From Cunninghamella blakesleeana (lineage: Eukaryota > Mucoromycota > Mucoromycetes > Mucorales > Cunninghamellaceae), in the NCBI GenBank assembly GCA_017871115.1, contig JAFCIZ010000001.1, forward strand, positions 2,275,501-2,339,500: a stretch of DNA of 64,000 nt, given 5' to 3'. The notes beneath the pieces are model-generated. The model worked only from the letters and a program-made list of their open reading frames with translations, made no database searches and had not been told where the DNA came from. The position numbers and the translations under genes were made by a program. This document shows, piece after piece, positions 49,902-61,996 of this stretch. Position 1 is the stretch's first letter, and each line of letters starts with the position of its first letter.

Positions 49902-51707
49902 ATGTCAGAAGCTCCGCAGATTAAACCAGAAGAAGCGGGAAATTTATTAAAAAAATCAGTGGGCAAGGATGCAAATGTCCATGTATTTTCAGAGGAAATG
50001 ACACCGGAACAAAAAAAAAGTCAAGCAATTTCCAAAGCATCAGCAGATGGGCCTACGCTACCAACTGGCGATATCACTGGTACCAAACGAGATGAAACTT
50101 TTGCTCAACAGCCAGGTAAAGAAGAATCATCGTCAGAACCATCACAGCTACCACAGCAACAACCAGAACAGCCATCACCTCACCAGCCGCCACAACAACA
50201 GTTACAGCCACAAAAAGATATTAAAACAAAAGATTTTGTAGATAATAATAATAATAGTAATAATAATAATAATAATAATAATGGCTTTCCATCATCAACA
50301 TCAAAAGAAAAAGAAATACCAGAAAAAGGAGAAAGCGTGGATGATGAAGAAGTAAAAAAAATTCCAGGTAGTTTTCTATTACCATCAGAAATAGCAACTC
50401 GTACTGGATGGATTGCCTTTTCAACATTACCTAACCCTGGTCAAGACCTTGTGATGGAAGCACTTGAAAAGACGCTAACAAAAGAACAAATAGCTAATCT
50501 TTATAATGGTACTCGCATGGATGATTATTTAGAAGATAAAGGGTTTTTGACTCAGGTATTAAGTGATCGATATTATGGCCAATGGTTTCATAATGGTGCT
50601 GCTTTCTTTGTTACAGTGTTTTTTACTTTTATTTTAACAAAATGTGGTGCAGGGATTTTTGCATGTTTTGTAGTAGGTGCTTTTTTAGGTAAGCTATTAT
50701 AATTTTAGTTTTTTTAAAACCACGTGCATTTTTGAGAAAATATAATTTTTTTAAAATTCATTCATTCATTCATTATCTTTTTTCCTTTTTCACTTTTTTT
50801 TTTTTTAAAAAAAAAATATAAATATATATTGTTTCTCATGAATTTATTTAGCTACTTATTATCAATCATCAACAAAACGATTAAGAAGAAACATAAGAGA
50901 TGATATCCAACGTGAAATGACAATACGACAATTGGAAACAGATAATGAAACGGTCAACTGGATGAATCACTTTATTAATAGATTTTGGTTAATTTATGAA
51001 CCCGTTCTATCTGCTCAAATTATTGGTACTGCTGACGCTGTATTAAGTGAAAATTGTCCTTCCTTTTTGGATTCTCTTCGTTTAACCACTTTTACTTTGG
51101 GTACAAAAGCTCCTCGATTTGAATTTGTTAAGACTTATCCTTATACTGAACCAAATATTGTTGTAAGTTAAACTTGTTTTAGATATAAAAATATATAAAA
51201 AAATCGCGCATTATTTATTTTTTAAACTTAGCTAATGATTGCATTATTTAATATAATCCTTTTTTTTAACTAATAATAATATATGCTATTATTATTGTTT
51301 TTTAGTGTATGGATTGGAAGGTTTCTTTTGTCCCTAATGATACTTCTGATTTAACAGCACGTGATAAACAAGCTCATGTTGATCCTAAAATTATATTATC
51401 TATACGCGTTGGTAAAAAGATGCTTGGTGCTGGTATGCCTGTTCTTTTGGAGGGGTTAGCTTTTATTGGCCACTTAAGATTGAAAGTGAAAATGTTTAAT
51501 GAGTTTCCTCATGTTAAATCTGTGGAATTTTGTTTCTTGGAAAAACCTACTATTGATTATGCTCTTAAACCTGTTGGTGGTGAAACATTTGGTTTTGATG
51601 TTAATCATGTAAGTTGGTGTTAATGTTCGTAATAAAATATAAACTATACTTAATTTTATATATAATATTTATGTTCATTCATCTATTCATTTATTAATTA
51701 TTATATA

Positions 51708-51762
<55 letters not shown>

Positions 51763-54700
51763 TAATATATATTTATTAGATACCTGGATTACAAACTTTG
51801 GTTGAAGATCAAATTCATGCTAATTTATCACCAATGATGTATGCTCCAAATGTATTTACAATTGATGTAGCAGCAATGATGGCCGGTGTTGATAGAGGTA
51901 TATACATAAAAAATATAAAAAATATATTGTGACTAAATTTATTGGTAATTAACTACTGATTATTGATTATTGATTACTACTATTATTATCTTTTATTTTA
52001 TTTCATTTCTTTTTAATGTATCTGCGTATAGATGCTGCAAATGGTGTAGTTGCATTAACTATCCATTCTTGTAATGGTCTAAAAATCAGTGATCTTCTTG
52101 GCAGTATTGATCCTTATGTTACAGTTCATGTCGGAAATGAAAATAGCCCCGAATTGGCTAGAACAAGGGTTATAGAAAATAATAAGAATCCTGTCTTCAA
52201 TCAAGTTCTCTATATTTTATTAAATGGTCTAACAGACTCTCTATTCTTAACTGTCAAAGATAGAAATACTGGTAGAAAAGATGGTGTTGTCGGTGTTTCA
52301 TGTTTTGATCTTAAAGAGCTTGCTGAAAATGAAAATAATTTGGAAGGGTTGTGAGTATATATATATAACAATATTATTGATGCTAAAAAATAAACATGCA
52401 ATTGCTAAGTTATAAATATATTTATATATACTATTTATATTATTTATATTAGAAATTTGAAAGTATTAAATTCTGGTAAATCCACTGGTGATATCAAATG
52501 TGATATGCGCTATTTCCCTGTATCGGTTGAAGAAAAAGAGGAAGATGGTACTATTATTCCAGCCGCTGAATCTGGTATGGCAAAAATAAAAATAAATAAT
52601 TATCATAAAAAAATACTTTTTTTTTTATTCAAATTCTAATAGAACTATTTGTTATTACTATCTTTTTTAAATAGCAAGCGGTGCTTTACAATTTTATGTT
52701 TATGAATGCAAGGACTTAAATAACGGACGTAAAATGGATACATATGCAGTTGTTTCCGTGAATGGAAAAGAAAAATTAAGAACAACTACATTTAAACGTA
52801 GTGCTAGTCCAAGATGGGATAAACATGTAGAAGTCTTTTTACATGATAAAGGAACTGCAAGAATTACTGTAACGATAATGGAAAACCAGCTTGGGTCTGA
52901 TGTAACGCTTGGTACATGGAAATCAACTGTAGAAGATTTAGAAAAAAATATTAAAGATGGAATGGAATGGTTTAACTTAAAGGGTACAAGCGGAAAGCTC
53001 CATCTTGCTATGAAATGGAAACCTATTGTAATGACCGGGTTTATTGGCGGTATTGGCCACGATGTATATTATCCTCCTATTGGTGTTGTTCGATTACATT
53101 TCTATGGTGCTACTAGTTTGAAAAATGTAGAAGCTTTAAGAGGTGGTAAATCTGATCCTTATGTAAGAGTATTATCTGGTATGCAAGTCAGAGATCAAAC
53201 AGAATTTATCTTGGATGATTTGGATCCAAAATGGGATACGGCACTTTATGTACCTGTTCATTCTATTCGTGAAGATTTGGTATTTGAAGTGATGGATTAT
53301 AATGAAATTCAAAATGATAAATTGCTAGGATTAACTGATTTTACTCTGAAACAAATAATTCAAGAAACAGTCATTGAAAGTACTGGGCAGAAAAATTATG
53401 AAGCTCTGGAACCTGTTGATACTTGGGTGGACTTAAAAGATAGCCAACGTAAACCTGGTAAAGGTAGAATTCATTATAGGGCATCTTTCCATCCTACACT
53501 TGAATTGGCCAAATCTATCGATGAAGTGAAAGAATCCCAAATAAGTAATAGAACATCTATAGCAAGTACTGCATCAAGTATTAAATCAAGTATGACACCT
53601 GTGAATGGTGATTCTGGTATAGCAGCCAATGGTAAATCTAGCAGTAAAGTTTCTTTAACAGCAGATTTATATAAATTGGAGAATGGTATTAATGGTGGTA
53701 AAAATACAACGGTGAATGCGGATGATGTATACAATAAAATGATGAATTCAAGACCTGAAAAGGACATTCATAATGAAGCTATCAAATATACAGATGAAGA
53801 CAGTAAGGTTATTGATCTTTTAGCTTATACTGCAGGTATTCTTTCAGTTACTGTACATGATGCTAAGGTTCCTGGAAATGTAAAACAATTATCAGCAGAG
53901 ATATTAATAGATAGTAACGATCCTCAATACAAAACAGTACCTCAAGGTGGTGATGATTTAGAATATGACGAAACTGGTGATGCATTCATTAAGGAATTGG
54001 AATTTTCTAATGTAGTTGTACGTCTTGCAAGAACACAAAATAAGGAGTCTGAAGTACATGGCCATGTTTCCATTCCTGCAAGAAGAATCCTTCAAGACCT
54101 TTTGGAAAAGCAAAAACAATCAATAGCTACTGAGCAACAAAGTGATTCTAAACGTATTTCAACGCAATCGAATGGGCCTGATAAAAAGCAACAACAAACG
54201 TCTCAAGACAGAGATAAGGGTACAGAATATAAATTGCTTGGCGTTGATGGCGGAACAATACGTTTAAGTTTCAAATATTATCCTGTTGTTCAATTTACAT
54301 TGCCCCCTGAAGAAAGTTTAGAAAATCAAGGTAAATTGACGGTAGTTCCTCTCTCTGCAAGTAACCTTAAAGCTGCTGATAGAAGCGGTAAAAGTGATCC
54401 TTATCTTGTATTTAAAATGAATGATGAAAAAATATTTAAATCTGATGTATACAAAAAACAACTCAATCCTAAATTTGATTCTAAAAAGGAAACATTTGTT
54501 TTACCAGTGGTAATATATATACAAAAGCAAAAATAGAAAAAAATAAAAACAAAAACATACTCATATCTATATCAATTATATATATGTTCTATTTATTAAT
54601 TAATTTATAACTTCTATTTTATTTTATATTATTTTTTAAAAAAAACTAGCCTAGAAGAATTGGATCTAAATTGGAAGTTATTATTTATGATTGGGATCAA

Positions 54701-55720
54701 ATAGGATCACATGATGAGTTAGCTAGGGGAATCATTCCATTTACAAATGATGTTTTAGAAAGCTTTGAAGCCAAGCAATTTGATATTTCTTTAACGAATG
54801 GATCAGAACTTAAAGTGCGATTATTATGGCAGCCTGAATTATTAGCTCGTGAAAGACAAGGTACTTCATTATTAAACACAACAGCAAGAGCCTTTACAGC
54901 TATTCCTGGTACTGCTTTAGGAGTAGGTGGTAATCTTGTTGGTGGAGCTGTTGGTTTAGGTGGTAAAGCTTTAGGAACCGGTGTCAATATAACTACAGGT
55001 GCTCTAGGAGTTGGTGCAGGTATAGCTGGTGGAGCTGTTGGAGGTGTTGGCAAAGGTGGTAAAGCTATTGTTGGAGGTGTTGGTAAAGGGATTCGTGGTA
55101 TTGGTGATCTTGGTAGTAAAGTAGTCCATGGCCGTTCCTCTTCTAAAAGTAATGGTGATGATGTACATCCTGATGTCACATATACAGATCAACAGCAACA
55201 GCGGCATAGTACTTCTACTTTACCAACTTCCAGTGAACATTCATCTATCGTTAGCAATGGTTCTATTAAAATGTCTATTATTAGTGTCCGTGGATTAAAA
55301 GAAAAGGGTGATTATTATGTACGAGTTCGAAACAATAAACATACTCTGTATAAAACAAATCATATCAAAAAGACACAAGATCCGGAATGGTAAGCTCAAA
55401 ATATACAAAATAAATATAAAAAAATAATATTTATTTATTAATATATAAAATAATTATGCTAATCATAATAATCAATCTTATAATTTTGTTTCACTATTTA
55501 TAGGAATGAAAATTTTATGGCAAATATTAAATCAGAAGATAGTTTTTTGGAGGTACAATTAAGATCCAGACACACTTTAGGTGATCATGATATTGGTGCT
55601 GTTAAGATTCCTCTTACACAGCCAATCGATGGGTGGGTTCCAATTACTCCTGCAGGCACTGGTGAGATACATATAAAATTGGAACTTCCTGAAGGACAAA
55701 ATAATAATAATAATAGTTGA
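49902..55720 (+). CDS. TCB3: Tricalbin / extended-synaptotagmin homologue (SMP + six C2 domains)
   Basis: ER-plasma membrane contact-site tether that binds and moves lipids. Nine exons: 49902-50688, 50852-51162, 51306-51608, 51780-51897, 52032-52350, 52453-52574, 52675-54509, 54650-55389, 55504-55720; 1583 residues. A Pro/Gln/Asn-rich cytosolic N-terminus leads to a hydrophobic hairpin (GAAFFVTVFFTFILTKCGAG, IFACFVVGAFLATYY) that anchors it in the ER. The SMP domain follows (TVNWMNHFINRFWLIYEPVL to NVFTIDVAAMM), then C2 domains: VVALTIHSCNGLKISDLLGS, ALQFYVYECKDLNN, VVRLHFYGATSLKN...GGKSDPYVRV, a weak one (LSVTVHDAKVPG), LTVVPLSASNLKAADRSGK with SDPYLVF, and a last short one (MSIISVRGLKEKG). 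Ca-type Asp pairs are kept in C2-1, -3 and -5. A Gly/Val/Ala-rich linker of about 75 residues lies before the last C2. The symbol is by family only; the three yeast paralogues cannot be told apart here. Confidence 0.95.
51716..51761. repeat. TAA triplet repeat in tricalbin intron 3
   Basis: About 15 units of ATA/TAA directly after a TA run, ending about 20 bases before the acceptor. Confidence 0.9.
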
Positions 55721-56151
55721 TTACGTTAAAATGCTATTTTATTTTATATTATATTTTTTCCTCATTATTGATATCAGTGCTCTTTATTATTAGTTCTAAA
55801 TAAAAAAAATAATAATACTTACATAATAAAAACAATAGCAATAGCAATAATAATAAATCTTTTTTTTTTTAATATAAGTCATCGAATTGTAAGTATAAAA
55901 ATATTTTAGAGCCGTTTAACGCTGATATAATATATTTATTATTTTTTCCTCATTATTGATATCAGTGCTCTTTATTATTAGTTCTAAATAAAAAAAATAA
56001 TAATACTTACATAATAAAAACAATAGCAATAGCAATAATAATAAATCTTTTTTTTTTTAATATAAGTCATCGAATTGTAAGTATAAAAATATTTTAGAGC
56101 CGTTTAACGCTGATATAATATATTTATTATTTTTTATGCCGAGTGATTAAT
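55721..56151. other. Convergent 3' intergenic region with duplication
   Basis: 431 bases between the stops of tricalbin (plus) and the small membrane protein (minus). Most of it is the two 188-bp repeat copies described separately. Both genes' poly(A) signals must lie in or near these copies. Confidence 0.6.
55753..56128. repeat. Perfect 188-bp tandem duplication
   Basis: Copy 1 is 55753-55940, copy 2 is 55941-56128; base-by-base reading shows no difference, including an identical T11 run and the CAATAG CAATAG sub-repeat. The junction shares the string ATTTATTATTTTTT, which also follows copy 2, giving short microhomology. It sits exactly between two convergent 3' ends. Confidence 0.92.
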
Positions 56152-56538
56152 TTATGGTAATGATATGTTTCGTCGATTGTGGGTTAATACTGCTACAACA
56201 ATTGTATATATTATTATAATAAGTATACAAATAGTAGGTACTAACACTTGAAGTAACTGTATTGGTGAACAAGAAAGTCTATTTTTTTTTTTTAATAAAT
56301 TAATAAAATAGTACCAAAGAGAATAAGATAATGGCCAAGTGAATATATTTTTTATAAATTAAATAATGTTTATATACATTTTTATTTACCTTAGAAAAGA
56401 AAGTGTACTGGATTTTTTATTATGTTCAGGCATATAAAAAGGATCTTCGTCGTCATCATCACTTTCTACATAAGTAGCAAATTCAATAGCTTCATCGTCA
56501 TTATCAGAATCAATGCCTAAACGATCATCGTTAGCCAT
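56152..56538 (-). CDS. Small acidic single-span membrane protein, unknown function
   Basis: Two exons, 56538-56390 and 56278-56152; 91 residues, each exon too short to stand out alone. The N-terminal half is acidic (LGIDSDNDDEAIEFATYVE, ESDDDDEDPFYMPEH). The second exon encodes one strongly hydrophobic segment (VLVPTICILIIIIYTIVVAV) close to the C-terminus, ending THNRRNISLP. Donor GTAAAT and acceptor AAATAG are normal, phases match and the total is a multiple of three. Topology looks tail-anchored: acidic cytosolic head, one span, about ten residues after it. I do not recognise a family. It runs toward tricalbin and shares its duplicated 3' flank. Confidence 0.72.
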
Positions 56539-56962
56539 GGAAGTATAAAAAATTGAATAAATAGAAAGAGAAAGAGAAGAAAAAGGAAGGAAATTTTTTT
56601 TTGGTCATGGTTTTTTTTTAAAACTTAAATTTTACCTTCAATTTTTTATTTTAAAAAAGGAAATCCGCTTTTTTTTTGTCAATGCTTTTCTTTTTGAAAA
56701 AATAAAATAAAAGTAGCAGTATATAAAGTTAAACTATATATTTTATTATATTAGATCAGAATTGAATAATATTGTTCTATATTGTATATAAATACACATT
56801 AAATCAACAGTAACAAAATTAATATGCATTTATCTTCAACCAAAGATCATTCTAATTATGTATTTATTTGTATTCGAACGTATCATATATTTTTATTTAA
56901 AGCAAGGATATCTATAAATTTTTTAAACATAAAAAATGCTAAAAAGTCTATTCAAAAAGGTA
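56539..56962. promoter_or_regulatory. Spacer between small membrane protein and phosphate carrier
   Basis: 424 bases, AT-rich: promoter of the 91-residue protein and 3' region of the phosphate carrier (both minus strand). The part at 56555-56650, just upstream of the small gene, is purine-rich on the plus strand, i.e. a CT-rich leader on the coding strand, which supports the gene being real. Confidence 0.45.
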
Positions 56963-58242
56963 TTATTTTTTGACTTTGGCGATTTCGATGGAATCAGTAG
57001 CACCAAGACGACGTTTGGCTTCACCATAAATGCCAAATTGTAACATTGTTAATACAGATACCATCACAACTCTTGGGCCAGTGCCAGTGAATAAACCTTT
57101 AACACCTAATTCTTTGGATAAACATATTAAGCGAGAGGAAATGGATTGGCCAGCGACACCTTTTTCTTTATTGATTTTTGAAAGTAAAGTATCAGCAGGT
57201 TGAGAAATCAAAGCAGCAGCAATACCAGCTACCACCCCGGCATCTAAACTAACAACTGTCTTCATTGTGGATGATAGCTCTTCCTTTTCCTTACCCATTA
57301 TACTAAGGATAGTTTCTCTATTTTAAATAAGTTGGTGAAAAAATAGAAAAAATAAAGCGTATTAATATCTTTAAATATAGAATCGTCCTTATAATTAAAA
57401 TGCATATATTCTTCTCTTTTTTTTTTTAATATTTTTCAAACAACTTACTCGGCAACTTCATATACACCAAATTTAGCCATTGTGTAAGGAATTTGTTTAA
57501 ATAAAATAGGACCAAAACCGCTATAAAAGCCCCTTACAACACCTTCTTCTTTCAAAATTCTCGTAAAACCAGACACAAGACCTTTAGCAAAATCAGGCTG
57601 AGATACTAAACGAATTCGAGTGGCTTCAAGAGGACAAAGTGCAACGGATGCAAAGAATTCAGCGGCACCTGATGAAAGTAGATAAATAGGAACTCTATAA
57701 TCGGTAGCCTTTTCTACACCAACAATATCAATGCTTTGTTTTTTCCAAAATTCATAACCTCCAAATTTAAGAGCCCCTTGAATGGAATAACCGAGTGCTG
57801 TAGGACCAAACCCTGTTAATAAAGCAGACGCACCTTCTTTAGCAATAACTTGTCTAAAACTTGATATCATGCCCTATATATATTGTTACATAGGTTTTAA
57901 TATTATTATTAATATAATATATATAGATATTACTATTATTTTTTTTAAGAATATATATGTACCTTATTATAAATTTCTGGAGAAATTTGAATTCTAGTTT
58001 TTACGACATCAACTGGCGTCATTGAAGCATGGGTAATACCTGTTTTTTAAAATAATAATAATAATAATTTGAATATTAATTACACAAATAAATTTGTGAA
58101 TATTAAAAGAAATGCGTGTTTATGATTTGTTTAATAATTTACCACAACCAAGAGCACCAGCTAAAGCGAACCTTGCATAAAGATCAATACCTGTAGGTTT
58201 TTTTTCAAGAGCTAAAGGAGATACTTGTTTAACGACTTCCAT
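56963..58242 (-). CDS. MIR1: Mitochondrial phosphate carrier
   Basis: Imports phosphate with a proton across the inner mitochondrial membrane for ATP synthesis. Four exons: 58242-58143, 58039-57963, 57873-57449, 57317-56963; 318 residues, normal for the family. Three mitochondrial-carrier repeats are visible: [13 protein letters not shown] with [15 protein letters not shown], then [20 protein letters not shown] and [17 protein letters not shown]. The phosphate-carrier-specific stretch [20 protein letters not shown] is present, as is [22 protein letters not shown]. The sequence resembles yeast Mir1 more than Pic2 ([19 protein letters not shown]). No cleaved presequence is evident. The gene is divergent from MSH3 with 388 bases between starts. 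Confidence 0.95.
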
Positions 58243-58630
58243 ATTTAATGATGATAAAGTAGCTTAATATATATATTCAAAATAATAATAGTAATAATAA
58301 TAATTAAAATTATAGATAATAATAAAAAAAAGAGAAAAGAAAATAGAAAATAGTGAATTGAAGGTTAATTTAAATATAAAAAGTTTAAAACGCTGATGAT
58401 AACGTTCGGACAATATAGGACAAAGCGTTTGGAGAAAATAATTAGCGTGGGTTGAACTGTTACACAAAACTTTAACACAATGGAGTCATTTTTTTCGGAA
58501 CTGTTGTTATTTTTTTCCCTCTTCCTTCCGTTTCCTTTTTATTCCACTATCAAAATTCTTTACTATCATTCTAGTACCACCCTAGTACTTTAGAACTTTT
58601 TTAGCGACAATTTTACTAATTTGGATCGAT
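58243..58630. promoter_or_regulatory. Bidirectional promoter region MIR1 / MSH3
   Basis: 388 bases between two divergent starts, so the promoters overlap or are shared. It is less AT-extreme near MSH3 and includes the local inverted-looking CTATCATTCTAGTACCACCCTAGTAC at 58563-58588, with a repeated CTAGTAC. Nothing can be assigned to a named factor. Confidence 0.5.
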
Positions 58631-61600
58631 ATGAGCGGGAAATCGCAGGCAACCATTAGTTCTTTTTTTAAAAAAAAAACTACGTCAAAAAATGACACTA
58701 TTCCTCAGCCTAGCAGTTTAGCACTCATTAATAATCCAACAACTACCAACACACGATCTATTTTACAAAAGTTTCAATATGATCCTACTAAAACAAATAA
58801 AGAAGAAGTAAATCAAGATCCAGAAACAATTGCTTTTAAAAAAAAACGGCATGAAGATTTTTTAAAAGTCTTTGGTGATATGGAAATAACGCGCGCTCAA
58901 AAAAGACAACGAGTTGATCAACATGAAACGAATTTAAAAAATTCTATAGATGTAGATATGATAAATAATGATAATGAAGTTGCAGATATAGAAATAGAAG
59001 AAGAAAAAGAAGAAAAAGAGAATATGATACAGGATCAAGATTCTCATTCAACTTTTGATTCTATTATGAATAAATATGGATCTAAACAATCACAACAGCA
59101 ACAACAAAATCCTAAAATAAAATATACACCTTTGGAACAACAAGTAGTTGATTTAAAACGTAAATATCCTGGTGTTTTATTAGTTATTGAAGTTGGTTAT
59201 AAGTATCGTTTTTTCGGTGAAGACGCCAAAGTATATTGAAAAAAAAAATATAACATATATACTAGTTAATAGTGTTATTTATATTTATGTATTAATATAT
59301 TTATATCTATATTTATATTTTTTTTAATAGATTGCTTCAAAAGTTTTACATATTGCCAACTTTATTGATCGTAATTTTTATGTTGCAAGTATTCCTGTGC
59401 ATCGATTGTCTGTTCATGTAAAAAGGTAAAATGTTATAATGATAATTTTTTTAGTTTTATTTTTTAAAGAAACAAATAAAAAACGCAGCAATATGGTTAT
59501 TTTAAATATTAATATTAGTATTTTACTATTTTATTTTAACTTATAATATATATATTATTAAAAAGATTAGTTAATGCAGGCCACAAAGTCGGAGTTGTAC
59601 GCCAAGTAGAAACAGCTGCATTAAAAGCCATTGGAAATAATAAAAATGCACCTTTTGAAAGAAAATTACAATATTTATACAGTAAAGGGACTTTTGTAGA
59701 TGAAATGATGATGGCAGAGTTGGATGAATTAAATTCAAGTAATTCAAGCAATTATTTATTATGTTTAATGGAACAAAAACGTGGTGGATCAGGTCCAGAT
59801 GAATTCGTTCAAATTGGTATTATAGTAAGAATAAAAATAAAAATTTATATACAAATATATATCAATTCGTTTTAAAATCGCTGCTATCATAATTGTTATT
59901 AATTACTCATTTATTTTATATATTTTTTATTTAATAACTCAATTAAAAATATTATAGGCTATACAACCTTCTTCAGGTGATATTGTTTATGACGACTTTA
60001 ACGATGGCTATATGCGAAGTGAACTAGAAACTAGATTATTACATATTGAACCCTGTGAACTACTTGTACCATCAACTATGAGCGAACCTACTAAAAAAAT
60101 TATTTCTTATATGACCAACCAAAAGTAATGCATCATATCCATGTTCATACTATATACTTTAAGAAAGATATCTAACTTATTTTTTTTATTGTATTATATA
60201 TATGTGTATAGATCTTCCACTGGTGATACAATACGTTTAGAAGTTTTAAAAGATCATGATCCATTTTGTGAAGACTATAGCTATGCACTTGCTTATGTTA
60301 CTGAATTTTATACTGATCAACAAAAAAGAAACCAGCAGTGTAAGTCGATAAAAAGTTATTTTATCTTATTCTATTTTATTGTATTGTAGATTAATTTTTT
60401 ATTTTTTATTTATTTTATTTGATAGCTCAACTTATGAGCAATATACTGAAACTTCCTGACGTAGTAATGTAAGTATATTTGATATATTTTTGAATGACCA
60501 TCACCTTTATCATCTTCATTATAATGATGACTATAATATATATATAGAAAAGCTTTGGCAGCTACTATCCGTTATTTAAAAGACTTTGAATTGGAACATG
60601 CATTTGAGCAAACGAAACAGTTCAGTCACTTCTCTTCACGTGGCCATATGCTTCTTAATGGTAACACTTTGGTCAATCTGGAAATATTTAGAAATTCAAC
60701 AACATTAACTGAAGAGGGATCTTTATTTTCTCTATTGAACCATACCGTTACCAGATTTGGCAAACGTCTATTGAAGAAATGGATCGGTAGGCCTTTAGTT
60801 GATCTAAAGTAATTTTTTAAAAATTAAATTAACAAAATGAAAAAGATAATATTACGAATATGGTTATATATACATATTTAAACTATGTGTATTTGAATTT
60901 TATGTAGTCGATTAGAAGAACGCACTTTAGCAATAGATGAATTATTAAATAGTGATAATCCAAAGATAGAAAAAGGAAAATCTTTATTAAAAAATATGCC
61001 AGATATAGAAAAAGGGCTTTGTCGTATCAATTATGGTTCGGTAATAATAATAATAATAATAATAATAACAATATATACATATCCAAATAATAATATCTAA
61101 AAAATAACGATAAAAAGTAAACTTATTCTATTTTATCTTATTTTTCTGTTTAATATATATAGTCTAAACCTCAAGAATTGATCCATGTCCTTGATACCTT
61201 TTTAAATATTTCCCAAATATATCAAGGAATGCAGTACTCTGAAGAATACCGTTTCAATTCACCTCTTTTAAATACTATCTTTGACACCTTACCAACTGTA
61301 TTTGAAATATCTATTAGATTCAAAAGTATGATTAATACCAACGCTCTAAATACACCCGATTGCTATATAAACTTACTTCAATCGGATGAAGATTGGCCTG
61401 AATTACGTCGTGAAAAACAGGTAACATCCATTAGCTATTTAGAAACTATTAAATCTTAATATTGTTAATTTATCTCGCTCATACAGATTTTCTCTTATTA
61501 TATATATATATATATCTAATAGAACATAGCTTTCATCGAAGACCAACTTTTAGAACATTTAGAAGAAAATAAAAAGATATTAAAGATTCCTATGGAATAT

Positions 61601-61950
61601 AAAACTGTCGCTGGTATTGAGGTAACTTTTTTCAAATAGATATATAAAGTAAAATAAAATAATATATTACTATCAATATGGATGCTGACTTATTTTTAAT
61701 AGTATTTAATAGAAATTAAAAATACATTGACTAAAAAAGTACCTCAACAGTGGATTAAAATCAGCGGAACAAAACAAGTCTCTAGATTCCATTCTCCATA
61801 TGTAATAGAAAAACTCAAGGAAAAAGAACGCCATAGAGAACGCTTAGTTTTAAAAGCTAATGAAGCATATCGTGGGTTATTAAGGTAAGTATTTGATTTT
61901 TAGTAAATTGGTACACATTCTGCTTTTTTTTTCATTTTGTAACATTCTTT

Positions 61951-61996
<46 letters not shown>

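Noticed and set aside
54697..55179. Long minus-strand Pro/Thr-rich frame
   Set aside because: Antisense shadow of the Gly-rich tricalbin linker.
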